Source: an uncultured Bacteroides sp. (GTDB taxonomy: Bacteria > Bacteroidota > Bacteroidia > Bacteroidales > Bacteroidaceae). From it: a stretch of DNA of 64,000 bases. How positions within the stretch are numbered: position 1 is the stretch's first letter; the number at the start of each line of letters is the position of its first letter. The DNA is taken from NCBI RefSeq assembly GCF_963666545.1, contig NZ_OY762899.1, positions 434,001-498,000 on the forward strand, given 5' to 3'. Shown in pieces: positions 56,816-64,000 of this stretch. A program made the position numbers and the translations under genes. The notes beneath the pieces are model-generated. The model was given only the letters and a program-made list of their open reading frames with translations. It ran no database searches and had not been told where the DNA came from.

Positions 56816-57343
56816 ATGGAAATATACCTTATACGACATACTTCGGTAGATGTGCCTCCCCAAACTTGTTACGGGCAAACGGATGTGCCGCTTAAAGAGA
56901 GTTTTCAGGAAGAAGCAAAGAAAGTAGCTCAAAATTTAGAAGGAGTAGCTTTCGATAAAGTCTTCACCAGTCCACTAAGTAGGTGTGTGCATTTGGCTAA
57001 TTACTGTGGATATGCTCACGCTGAACGGGATGCTCGCATCATGGAGATGGATTTTGGAGAATGGGAAATGAAACATTATGATGAAATACGTGATCCTCGT
57101 CTGCAAGAGTGGTACAAAGATTTCATGAAAGTAAGTGTTCCGGGTGGAGAGTCATTTAAAGATCAGTTCCGTAGGGTCTCTGAGTTTTTTAACGAATTGC
57201 GAGCTCAGTCCTTCAACCGCGTGGGAATCTTTGCCCACGGCGGGGTACTTATATGCGCACAGGTATATGCCGGTGCCGTTGCTTTAGAGGATGCTTTTAG
57301 CTCGATTACTCCTTATGGCGGAATAATCAAAATTCAACTTTAG
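56816..57343 (+). CDS. cobC: Alpha-ribazole phosphatase (histidine phosphatase family)
   Basis: A 175-aa protein. LIRHTSVD carries the phosphohistidine motif (RHx), VFTSPLSRCVHLA is the second phosphate-binding segment, and VGIFAHGGVL provides the second catalytic His. MEMDFGEWE is the usual acid-loop region. It removes the 5'-phosphate from cobalamin phosphate or ribazole phosphate. Last gene of the operon, 6 nt after cobS. Confidence 0.93.
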   Translation: MEIYLIRHTSVDVPPQTCYGQTDVPLKESFQEEAKKVAQNLEGVAFDKVFTSPLSRCVHLANYCGYAHAERDARIMEMDFGEWEMKHYDEIRDPRLQEWYKDFMKVSVPGGESFKDQFRRVSEFFNELRAQSFNRVGIFAHGGVLICAQVYAGAVALEDAFSSITPYGGIIKIQL

Positions 57344-57352
57344 CGTTGAATT
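57331..57352. terminator. Stem-loop between convergent cob and nif operons
   Basis: AATTCAAC-TTTAGC-GTTGAATT, 8 bp. The cobC stop lies in the loop/stem. On the minus strand it is followed by TTGATTATT. Weak T tract, so possibly a weak bidirectional terminator. Confidence 0.5.
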
Positions 57353-57363
57353 AATGCAGAAAA

Positions 57364-57768
57364 CTATTTTTCGCACTTATCATCCGAGGAACAGCTATCA
57401 CACGAACCGGAGCAAATGGCACGATTTTCAAGAGCTTCTATGGTAGTAAACGGCGTTAGCTTCCGGTCGCTATACAGAGAAAGGTTATGCTCTAAATCAT
57501 TTCCATCGCTTTTGTACACGTTAATACCGTTTTCTACAAACAAGTTTAATGCAAGTAGCTGAATTTGAGAGGTAAGAACGGCATCTATACCCATCTCTCT
57601 CATTCGTTTGGTAATCTTACTTCCCGGAGGGATGATAGTGCGCCATGGCACAAACGTGCAAACTGCTTCAGCTTCCGAAGCCATAGGATCAAAGATGCAA
57701 ACATCAGGAGTTCTATTAAACCCTTCGGCTATCCTACTATTATCGTAAACAGGAACAATTACTTTCAT
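57364..57768 (-). CDS. NifX/NifB C-terminal-like iron-molybdenum cofactor-binding protein
   Basis: A 134-aa protein. KVIVPVYDNSRIAEGFNRTPDVCIFDP and SKITKRMREMGIDAVLTSQIQLLALNLFVENGINVYK fit the dinitrogenase FeMo-cofactor-binding domain shared by NifX, NafY and the NifB C-terminus. The C-terminus is Cys-rich (ICSGSCDSCSSDDKCEK), a possible metal or cluster site. It may carry NifB-co or FeMo-co. It overlaps the modC end by 29 nt and closes the nif operon. Confidence 0.88.
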   Translation of the reverse strand: MKVIVPVYDNSRIAEGFNRTPDVCIFDPMASEAEAVCTFVPWRTIIPPGSKITKRMREMGIDAVLTSQIQLLALNLFVENGINVYKSDGNDLEHNLSLYSDRKLTPFTTIEALENRAICSGSCDSCSSDDKCEK

Positions 57769-58420
57769 CGTTTTCTACTATTAATCCGTTTTTAATCTTG
57801 ATTATTTCTGTGGCCATGCGGTGAGCTTCAGACATGTCGTGCGTCACCATGATACTAGTTGCAGCCAGATATTCATGTGCTCTTAATATCTCACATTGAA
57901 GTCTTTCGCGCATCTCATGATCAATAGAAGAGAGAGGCTCGTCGAGCAAGAGAATTTTAGGAGATGAAGCTAGTGCACGCGCTAGTGCTACCCGTTGTTT
58001 CTGTCCCCCGGATAGCTTCGCAGGTTTTTGCTTGGCCAGTTTGTGCATACCAAAAATGCCAAGTAACTCATTAACTTTTGTTTTATCTTTTTCCTTCTGA
58101 GCAAAACTAATATTCTCCTCCACACTCATATTAGGAAAGAGTGCAAAGTCCTGAAACATATAAGCAATGCTACGTTGTTGGGGTTTAAGATTCACTTTTC
58201 GTTGAGAATCAAACCACACTTCATCTCCCACTTTAATGATTCCTTCGGTTGGAGTGACTAAGCCCGACAGCATACGTAGCAAAGTGGTTTTACCTGACCC
58301 GGAATGTCCTACCAAACAGATAAAATCACCTCCTGAGATTTCTTTTTCGATATGCAACATCTTTTCTCCTTCGGAGGTAGTCATCTTTCGTTTCACGTCG
58401 ATGTAAATAGAAGGAATCAT
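57740..58420 (-). CDS. modC: Molybdate ABC transporter ATPase
   Basis: A 226-aa protein. Walker A GHSGSGKTT, Q-loop YMFQDFALFPNMSVEENI, signature KLSGGQKQR, Walker B ILLLDEP, H-loop MVTHD. It is short: it lacks the C-terminal TOBE/molybdate regulatory domain of Escherichia coli ModC. With ModB it imports molybdate for FeMo-cofactor. No modA is in the window. The start is 4 nt after the modB stop. Confidence 0.9.
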   Translation of the reverse strand: MIPSIYIDVKRKMTTSEGEKMLHIEKEISGGDFICLVGHSGSGKTTLLRMLSGLVTPTEGIIKVGDEVWFDSQRKVNLKPQQRSIAYMFQDFALFPNMSVEENISFAQKEKDKTKVNELLGIFGMHKLAKQKPAKLSGGQKQRVALARALASSPKILLLDEPLSSIDHEMRERLQCEILRAHEYLAATSIMVTHDMSEAHRMATEIIKIKNGLIVENDESNCSCLR

Positions 58421-58423
58421 ATA

Positions 58424-59089
58424 CTATATTATTTTCTTGTTAATACTATAAATAATGGTGAGCACTACAAACGAAGCGAGAAATAGCACCAAAGCATACT
58501 GATTGGCTGCTTTGTAGTTGAGTGCCTGTACTTCATCATAGAGCGCAATAGAAGCCACTCTTGTTGTCCCGGGCATATTACCTCCTACCATAAGCACAAT
58601 ACCAAATTCGCCTACACAATGGGCAAAGGTCATGGCAACAGCAATGATAATACTACCTCGAATATTAGGGAGCAATACTCTGAAAAAGGTAGTCAACGAT
58701 GATTTCCCCATAGTATAGGAAGCTTCTTTCAAACTTGAAGGTAACGATGCAAGTCCATTTTGCAACGGCTGAACCATAAAAGGCAACGAACAGATGATAC
58801 TGGCAATAAGTACCCCACCAAAACTAAAAGCCAAACGAACATCAAACCATTGCTCCATCATCTGCCCAAACCAATTCTGCGGGCTATAGGCCACTAGAAT
58901 ATAAAAACCTAACACAGTAGGCGGAAGCACCATGGGCATGGATATCAGCGCTTCTATTATTGCTTTCAGACGAAATCTGGAGTAAGCCAGAAAATAAGCT
59001 ATAGGCAGACCTAGAATGAACAAGATCAGTGTTGTCCAAAAGGCTAGTTTACCCGTTGTTATAAGCGTTTGCATGAAGTCACTATTCAT
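58424..59089 (-). CDS. modB: Molybdate ABC transporter permease
   Basis: A 221-aa membrane protein with about five TM helices. The coupling motif EASYTMGKSSLTTFFRVLLPNIRGSIIIAVAMTFAHCVGEFG (EAA loop, EFG motif) is typical of ModB/CysTW permeases. It matches the binding-protein-dependent molybdate permease family; the location in a nif operon supports molybdate as substrate. 44 nt separate it from nifV. Confidence 0.9.
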   Translation of the reverse strand: MNSDFMQTLITTGKLAFWTTLILFILGLPIAYFLAYSRFRLKAIIEALISMPMVLPPTVLGFYILVAYSPQNWFGQMMEQWFDVRLAFSFGGVLIASIICSLPFMVQPLQNGLASLPSSLKEASYTMGKSSLTTFFRVLLPNIRGSIIIAVAMTFAHCVGEFGIVLMVGGNMPGTTRVASIALYDEVQALNYKAANQYALVLFLASFVVLTIIYSINKKII

Positions 59090-59132
59090 ATTCTGTTGGC
59101 GTTATAAAGTTAAAAGATATCGACAGATAAAA

Positions 59133-60257
59133 CTACAAGTAATGCTTATAAAGTCTGAACAACTCTGCTTCGGATAATGAACGTTTCAATTTTACCGCTT
59201 CTTGTTTCACCTCTCGAAGTAGGTTGCTACTTTCTTCAGCACTGAGCTCGTAACCTTTAGAAGAGAAGAAACCACAAATAGCCGCTCGTCCGCTATGTTT
59301 TCCGAAAACGAATGGTTCTTCACTCCTCCCTACGCCCGCTGCATCAATAATCTGATAGGTGGTGCGATCGGTTAGTAAGCATTGTGTATGTATACCCGAT
59401 TCGTGGCTGATGGCAAACTTCCCTGTGATAGGTTTCATATCTGATAATACCCGACCGGAGGCTCGTTCAACTAAAGCGGAGAGTTCGGTTAAATATTCCG
59501 TATGAATACCGCTTTGCCCATTCCCACTCAGAGAAAGAGCCATTACGAGTTCTTCGAGCACAGCATTACCCGACCGCTCTCCCAACCCATTCACTGTTAC
59601 ACTGGCCGCCTCGGCTCCCGAACACAGTGCAGTGAAAGTATTTGCCGTAGCCATACCCAAATCATTGTGCCCGTGAAACTCAAAAGGAACATGAGGATAT
59701 TCTTTTTTGAGTCTTGCAAATAACTTTGATACGGTAAACGGATTCATAATACCTACCGTGTCGGCTATACGGACCCGAGAAGCGCCGCAACAAACTGCCT
59801 GTCCTATAAAATCTACTAGGAATGGGAAACCGGCCCGCGAAGCATCTTGTGCTCCGACAGTGATATAACGAAAACGGCCGGAAGCGTACCTCAATACTTC
59901 TCCCAACTTTTTCATTACCCATAATTCATTCTTACCTAATGCGCTTAAATGAATAGACGAAACCGGAAAGGAGATGTGTACGCCTTGTGCACCGGTAGCA
60001 GCAGCTTCGTCTACATCACTGCATACGGCTCTGCACCATGCCAGGCAATCGAAGGAGAAACCTGCGCGCACCAAAGTAGTGATGTCTTCTTTATCTTGGA
60101 GAGAAATGGCTGGCATTCCGATTTCGAGTTCCGGAACGCCTGCCTTATCAAGTAAAGCTGCAATTTGCATCTTCTCCTCTAAAGAAAACACCACTCCTGC
60201 CGCTTGTTCGCCGTCGCGAAGAGTAGTATCAATAATATGTACTTTCTTCTCTGTCAT
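59133..60257 (-). CDS. nifV: Homocitrate synthase
   Basis: A 374-aa protein. IDTTLRDGEQAAGVVFS (active-site Arg/Asp/Glu metal and acetyl-CoA region), LEIGMPAIS, the metal-binding EFHGHNDLGMATANT and NGLGERSGNAVLEE. It condenses 2-oxoglutarate and acetyl-CoA to homocitrate, the organic ligand of FeMo-co. It overlaps the ferredoxin gene by 4 nt (ATGA type), placing it in the nif operon rather than in lysine biosynthesis. Confidence 0.93.
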   Translation of the reverse strand: MTEKKVHIIDTTLRDGEQAAGVVFSLEEKMQIAALLDKAGVPELEIGMPAISLQDKEDITTLVRAGFSFDCLAWCRAVCSDVDEAAATGAQGVHISFPVSSIHLSALGKNELWVMKKLGEVLRYASGRFRYITVGAQDASRAGFPFLVDFIGQAVCCGASRVRIADTVGIMNPFTVSKLFARLKKEYPHVPFEFHGHNDLGMATANTFTALCSGAEAASVTVNGLGERSGNAVLEELVMALSLSGNGQSGIHTEYLTELSALVERASGRVLSDMKPITGKFAISHESGIHTQCLLTDRTTYQIIDAAGVGRSEEPFVFGKHSGRAAICGFFSSKGYELSAEESSNLLREVKQEAVKLKRSLSEAELFRLYKHYL

Positions 60258-60562
60258 TCGGATATGAGATATTTCTCACAAGGCTCTCCCTCTTCGAGTG
60301 CATCGAGTATCTCGTCGATAGCATCTTCTGTTTCAACGCAGCCATACCAATAATTATGGGGATGCACTACTATTATGGGCCCTTGAGAACATAAATTTAA
60401 ACATCCTGTGGTAGATACAGCCACATCCAGACCACGGTCATTACACTCTTCCATGATGTATTGCAGAAGCGAAGGTGCTCCTTTCTTTGTGCAAGCTCCT
60501 TGCGCATCGCCATTCAGGCGGAAAGAGTTGCAAACTAAAATGTGATAGCTCGGTTTTTTCAT
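60254..60562 (-). CDS. [2Fe-2S] thioredoxin-like ferredoxin
   Basis: A 102-aa protein. Four cluster cysteines: VCNSF, GACTKKG, TGCLNLCSQGP; further C-terminal VHPHNYWYGCV. This is the thioredoxin-like [2Fe-2S] family (Shethna-type FeSII/Aquae-like), common in nif clusters. It may supply electrons to nitrogenase or its assembly, or protect the enzyme. Overlaps nifV by 4 nt. Confidence 0.9.
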   Translation of the reverse strand: MKKPSYHILVCNSFRLNGDAQGACTKKGAPSLLQYIMEECNDRGLDVAVSTTGCLNLCSQGPIIVVHPHNYWYGCVETEDAIDEILDALEEGEPCEKYLISE

Positions 60563-60609
60563 TTCGTCAGAATTTTATTTTTAGTACTAGAAACATCTAA
60601 GTTTATTTC

Positions 60610-61890
60610 TCAAGCACAACCTTGTGCATTCCCTTTACACTCGCTGCCACAACGAAAAGCATCTGCTTTCTTTATACTGCGAATAGGCCTATTGTTATAG
60701 ATACCATCCAATCCCTCGTCTATCATTCCCGTCATCTGGACTACTTTGATGCCACACTCTTTTAGTATAGATGAGGGGTTATCTCCCACTCCGGATACCA
60801 ATAAGGCTCTACAGTCAATGAGCATACGTGCTACGTCAATCCATCGCTGATCGCCACCACCTTTATCGGGCATGAAACGCTCTTCAACAAACTGAAATCC
60901 ATTGGGCGTTTCACGAAAGATATACAGACTTTTTGCTTCGCCTAAATGCATGTTTACCAGATGACCTTCGTACGTTGCCACGGCGACATAAGGACGTTTT
61001 GCTTCATCATCAGCCGGACTGGAAGATATTTGTTGCAAGATGGTGTACGCCTCTTTCAAATCTTGTCCCAACAACCCTGCTGCGTCAGCCCGACAACGGG
61101 CGCAGTGTGTCATCAATGGCAGATGATGTTTAGCCTCAGCCCGCACACGAAATATCATCTTTTGATCGGGTTTAGGCATCTCTTCAAAGTTTGAACCTCC
61201 CGTGGGTATCAATGGCATGCAGTTTATCAGGTCAGCTCCCAAAGCCTTTACAACCTTTGCCGTTTCGTCGATATGATGATCATTAATGCCCGGTATAATG
61301 ATAAAATTAATCTTCACGGTAATTCCTTTCGCTTTTAGCAAAGGGATGCAGGCTAGTTGGCGTTCCATGAGCAAACGTGCTGCTTCTTCGCCCCGATACA
61401 TCTTCTTATTAAAGCGTACCCAACGATAGATCTGAGAAGTAATAGCAGTGTCTACTCCATTGATAGTAATGGTGACGTGTGTTACGTCTAATGCAGCAAT
61501 TTCGTCAATGTATGGCTCCAGATTGAGCCCGTTGGTAGAAAGACAGAATATCCGGTTTGGAAATTCCGCTTTCACCGCACGGAGGGTCTTCATCACCTCT
61601 TCCGGATTGGCAAAGGGGTCTCCCGGACCAGCAATGCCAATAACTGATATATTATCGATGTGTTTGTCTAATTCCTGCAGGTAACGCACTGCTTGATAAG
61701 GTTCGAGCACAGAGGAAGTTACGCCCGGCCGACTTTCGTTTACGCAGTCATACTTGCGATTGCAATAGTTGCATTGTATGTTACACCTAGGTGCTACCGG
61801 CATGTGCACACGAGCATGTGTGTGCCTGGCTTCTTCATCAAAACAAGGGTGTTTTGCTATATGTTCTTCTGTAATTACTTTAGCCATCAT
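60610..61890 (-). CDS. nifB: NifB, nitrogenase cofactor radical SAM protein
   Basis: A 426-aa protein. HPCFDEEARHTHARVHMPVAPRC then CNIQCNYC, the radical SAM CxxxCxxC site. GIAGPGDPFANPEEV, TINGVDTAI and THCARCRADAAGLLGQD are NifB segments. The C-terminus is a NifX-like domain (VATYEGHLVNMHLGEAKSLYIF). It fuses two [4Fe-4S] clusters and carbon into NifB-co. It lies 23 nt after nifN, and ends with a Cys-rich tail (CGSECKGNAQGC). Confidence 0.97.
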   Translation of the reverse strand: MMAKVITEEHIAKHPCFDEEARHTHARVHMPVAPRCNIQCNYCNRKYDCVNESRPGVTSSVLEPYQAVRYLQELDKHIDNISVIGIAGPGDPFANPEEVMKTLRAVKAEFPNRIFCLSTNGLNLEPYIDEIAALDVTHVTITINGVDTAITSQIYRWVRFNKKMYRGEEAARLLMERQLACIPLLKAKGITVKINFIIIPGINDHHIDETAKVVKALGADLINCMPLIPTGGSNFEEMPKPDQKMIFRVRAEAKHHLPLMTHCARCRADAAGLLGQDLKEAYTILQQISSSPADDEAKRPYVAVATYEGHLVNMHLGEAKSLYIFRETPNGFQFVEERFMPDKGGGDQRWIDVARMLIDCRALLVSGVGDNPSSILKECGIKVVQMTGMIDEGLDGIYNNRPIRSIKKADAFRCGSECKGNAQGCA

Positions 61891-61913
61891 CTTTCGTTTT
61901 TTATGATTATCAC

Positions 61914-63329
61914 TTACATGTATTTGTAGCCAATGGGCGAATGTTCTTGTTTATATTCGAGGAGAGCATTTACAATCCGATCGAACAACTGTTGTGCGCC
62001 TGTATAGAAAAGATGTTCTATACGGGGACCTCCTACTCTGTCGTGAATCGGGAAACCTGCCCGTATTAAAGGGATGCCCAATTCGCGGGCAATGTAATAT
62101 CCCTTGCTGTTTCCTATAATGATATCCGGTTTCAATGTTTCGGCCAACTCACGCACCGTCTCAAAGTCCGTGCCATTCATCACTATCGTGTCTGCGCCGG
62201 TATCCCCTATATGTTCTTTCAGTTCTTTTTTCATGAATCCACTCTCTCCGCCAGAAGCAATCAGAACGGGAATAATACCAATCTCCCGCAAAAAAGAAGT
62301 AATACCCAATACCATATCTTCGTCGCCAAACACGATAGCTCGTTTACCAAACACATATTTGTGTCCATCAATATACGAGTCTACCAATCGTCCGCGTTGC
62401 AAACTATATTTTTCACTGAGCTTCTTGCCCGTAATCTTTTCTAAGGTTTCCACAAAACGATCTGTACCATCGATGCCAATCGGCATGAGCAAGCGACTAT
62501 TGGGGACATCACAATGAATTTCAAGCCATTCTCCGGCAGTTGTTATAGCGTTTGTGTTGCGTATACGTCCGGCTAGTGCCCCTTTGTTTAACACCGTTCC
62601 AAATTCGATACTACCCCTCGCGCTACCCGTTAGGCGAATATGATCGACAGGTGTTCCTCCTTCGGGAACCAAATGATAGTCTTTCCAGAAAGGATTATCA
62701 AGCGAAGCCGAATAATCAGGCAATAGTACATATTCAATACCTGCATCGCTAAGCATCTCTTTCAGGTTGCGTAAATCAGCCGGAGACACAAAACCCGGAA
62801 ACAAATTGATGTGAGCTCCTGTATGTTCGCTTTTATTAGCTAGTGCCACTACTGCTGAACAAACCGCTTCGTGAAAACCATCCATATGTGTACCCTGATA
62901 ACTAGGTGTAGAGGCGTGTATGAACACCGGAAGTTCCGCATTATCAGCATTCGCTTGTTTGTATTCAGCAATGAGTCCCGGCACATCCTCTCCTATTGTT
63001 TCGGCCAGACAGGTAGTAGCAATCCCTATCACTTTAGGGTTATATTGTTTGATAACGTTATTGATGCCCTCCACAAAGTTTCGGTTGCCACCATAGATCG
63101 TTGTCGTTTCGCTAAAGTTAGACGAAGCAATATCTACCGGTTCTTTGTAGTGGCTGATCATGTAGCGGCGAATGTACGTAGCACATCCTTGCGAACCATG
63201 GATGATGGGCACACATCCTTCAATCCCTTTAAATACCACCGAAGCCCCCAACGGTGCGCAGAGCTTACAGGCATTGCGCGAAGAGGTATATGTCGGCGTT
63301 GTCTTTTTGTTTTCTGTTGTCGATTGCAT
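61914..63329 (-). CDS. nifN: NifN, scaffold subunit for FeMo-cofactor
   Basis: A 471-aa protein. RNACKLCAPLGASVVFKGIEGCVPIIHGSQGCATYIRRYMISHYKEPVDIASSNFSE is the NifN signature, and PKVIGIATTCLAETIGEDV is the conserved second region. Forms a heterotetramer with NifE that holds NifB-co during maturation. No fusion to NifB is present. 12 nt separate it from nifE. Confidence 0.95.
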   Translation of the reverse strand: MQSTTENKKTTPTYTSSRNACKLCAPLGASVVFKGIEGCVPIIHGSQGCATYIRRYMISHYKEPVDIASSNFSETTTIYGGNRNFVEGINNVIKQYNPKVIGIATTCLAETIGEDVPGLIAEYKQANADNAELPVFIHASTPSYQGTHMDGFHEAVCSAVVALANKSEHTGAHINLFPGFVSPADLRNLKEMLSDAGIEYVLLPDYSASLDNPFWKDYHLVPEGGTPVDHIRLTGSARGSIEFGTVLNKGALAGRIRNTNAITTAGEWLEIHCDVPNSRLLMPIGIDGTDRFVETLEKITGKKLSEKYSLQRGRLVDSYIDGHKYVFGKRAIVFGDEDMVLGITSFLREIGIIPVLIASGGESGFMKKELKEHIGDTGADTIVMNGTDFETVRELAETLKPDIIIGNSKGYYIARELGIPLIRAGFPIHDRVGGPRIEHLFYTGAQQLFDRIVNALLEYKQEHSPIGYKYM

Positions 63330-63341
63330 AATTTCTTTGTT

Positions 63342-64000
63342 TTATCTGACAAATTTCCAAACGGGACTCATAATGGTTCCATATACCTCTTTGGCAAAAT
63401 TGAGCATACCTTCATATCCGGCCAATGCCTCTTTTCGCTCATGGTTATGGTCACAAAAACCAAGACCGATTTTATACGCTATCGGACGCTCTTTCACACC
63501 ACCAATAAAGAGATCTGCTTTTTTCTCTTTCACAAAGGCCGAAAGTTCCACAGGGTTAGAGTCATCTACGATGATAGTATCCTCATCGCAAAGCTGTTGA
63601 ATGAGCTGATAGTCCTCTTTATCTCCCGTTTGTGAACCAACTATTACCGTTTTAATGCCAATCAATCTCAAGGCTTTAATCAGGGAAATCGCTTTGAAAG
63701 CACCTCCTACGTAAATGGCAGCTTTTTTACCGGTAAGTGCTTCTTTATAAGGAGCCAACGCAGGCAGCAAACGAGCGAGTTCTTCTTTCACTATCTGTCG
63801 GGCATTATTGAGCAACTCTTCACTCTTGAAGAAGTTGGCAACCTCGTATAGTGCATCACTCATATCCTCAATGCCGAAATAGGAAACACGCATAAAAGGC
63901 ACATTGTATTTCTCTTTCATCATCTTGGCCAGATGCATCATTGAGCCGGAACATTGCACTACATTCAGCGATGCATTGTGTGCATTGCAGATATCATCTA
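63342..64000 (-). CDS. nifE: NifE, C-terminal part (gene continues beyond window)
   Basis: 219 codons are visible, from ICNAHNASLNVVQCSGSMMHLAKMM through IGLGFCDHNHERKEALAGYEGMLNFAKEVYGTIMSPVW to the stop at 63342. FCDHNHERKxxLAGYEG is a NifE hallmark. The frame stays open at 64000. It forms the scaffold with NifN. Upstream genes (nifK, nifD, nifH probably) are not in the window. Confidence 0.95.
   Translation of the reverse strand, partial: DDICNAHNASLNVVQCSGSMMHLAKMMKEKYNVPFMRVSYFGIEDMSDALYEVANFFKSEELLNNARQIVKEELARLLPALAPYKEALTGKKAAIYVGGAFKAISLIKALRLIGIKTVIVGSQTGDKEDYQLIQQLCDEDTIIVDDSNPVELSAFVKEKKADLFIGGVKERPIAYKIGLGFCDHNHERKEALAGYEGMLNFAKEVYGTIMSPVWKFVR

Noticed and set aside
62871-63635. 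Rightward open frame of 254 aa over nifN/nifE
   Set aside because: Antisense to clearly recognised nifN and nifE; no family features.

Overview
The window comes from a Bacteroidales-type anaerobe (Bacteroides/Dysgonomonas/Paludibacter-like). Evidence: Bacteroidetes promoter boxes (TTTG-N19-TANNTTTG), no Shine-Dalgarno pattern, a Bacteroides-type tyrosine integrase, many Bacteroides-phage families (DUF4373/Lin1244-like, DUF6633-like, SH3-fold early protein), and a nif cluster of the kind known from diazotrophic Bacteroidales. The species cannot be fixed from this sequence alone.

About 85% of the window (1 to about 54,280) is one long-tailed (siphovirus-like) prophage whose left end lies outside the window. 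The integrase end abuts the 3' end of a tRNA-Gly(CCC) gene at 54281-54352. Reading leftward from the integrase: integrase; an XRE/ImmA-IrrE/PIN operon; a rightward cargo block (TPR-DUF2971 protein, two exported proteins, YbjQ-SHOCT protein); an S24 repressor with three matching operators; a leftward early/replication block (45.0 to 33.7 kb: Sak4-like ATPase, PD-(D/E)XK-like nuclease, NinG, helicase, replication-initiator-like protein, many tiny proteins and structured RNAs); a control/moron zone (34.6 to 30.5 kb); then late genes: ASCH, IbrA/IbrB-like pair, terminase small and large (large subunit split by an intein), portal, a moron island with a toxin-antitoxin pair and an IS-disrupted SnoaL gene, scaffold, capsid, connectors, tail tube, frameshifted tail chaperone, 1655-aa tape measure, distal tail/hub/fibres, a PhzF cargo gene, holin and GH108 endolysin.

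The most striking observation is a regulatory code for the late genes. Five leftward late transcription units each begin with the same module: a 22-bp palindrome (ACGACAAT-N6-ATTGTCGT) followed 41-42 bp later by a TANNTTTG-type -7 box, mostly without a -33 box. Together the five modules cover packaging, head, tail, fibre and lysis genes, which suggests one unidentified phage-encoded activator. The first thing transcribed from the first module is a degenerate 73-nt tRNA-like RNA. Other structured RNAs lie in the early block (a 190-nt RNA with tRNA-like ends followed by a terminator) and in the control zone (a promoter-plus-terminator unit of about 60 nt with no ORF).

Host DNA resumes at the tRNA: a rightward cobalamin lower-ligand/nucleotide-loop operon (cobU-cobT-cobS-cobC), then, convergent to it, the end of a nitrogen-fixation operon (nifE partial, nifN, nifB, 2Fe-2S ferredoxin, nifV, modB, modC, nifX-like). 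The nif part makes the FeMo-cofactor precursor, homocitrate and imported molybdate.
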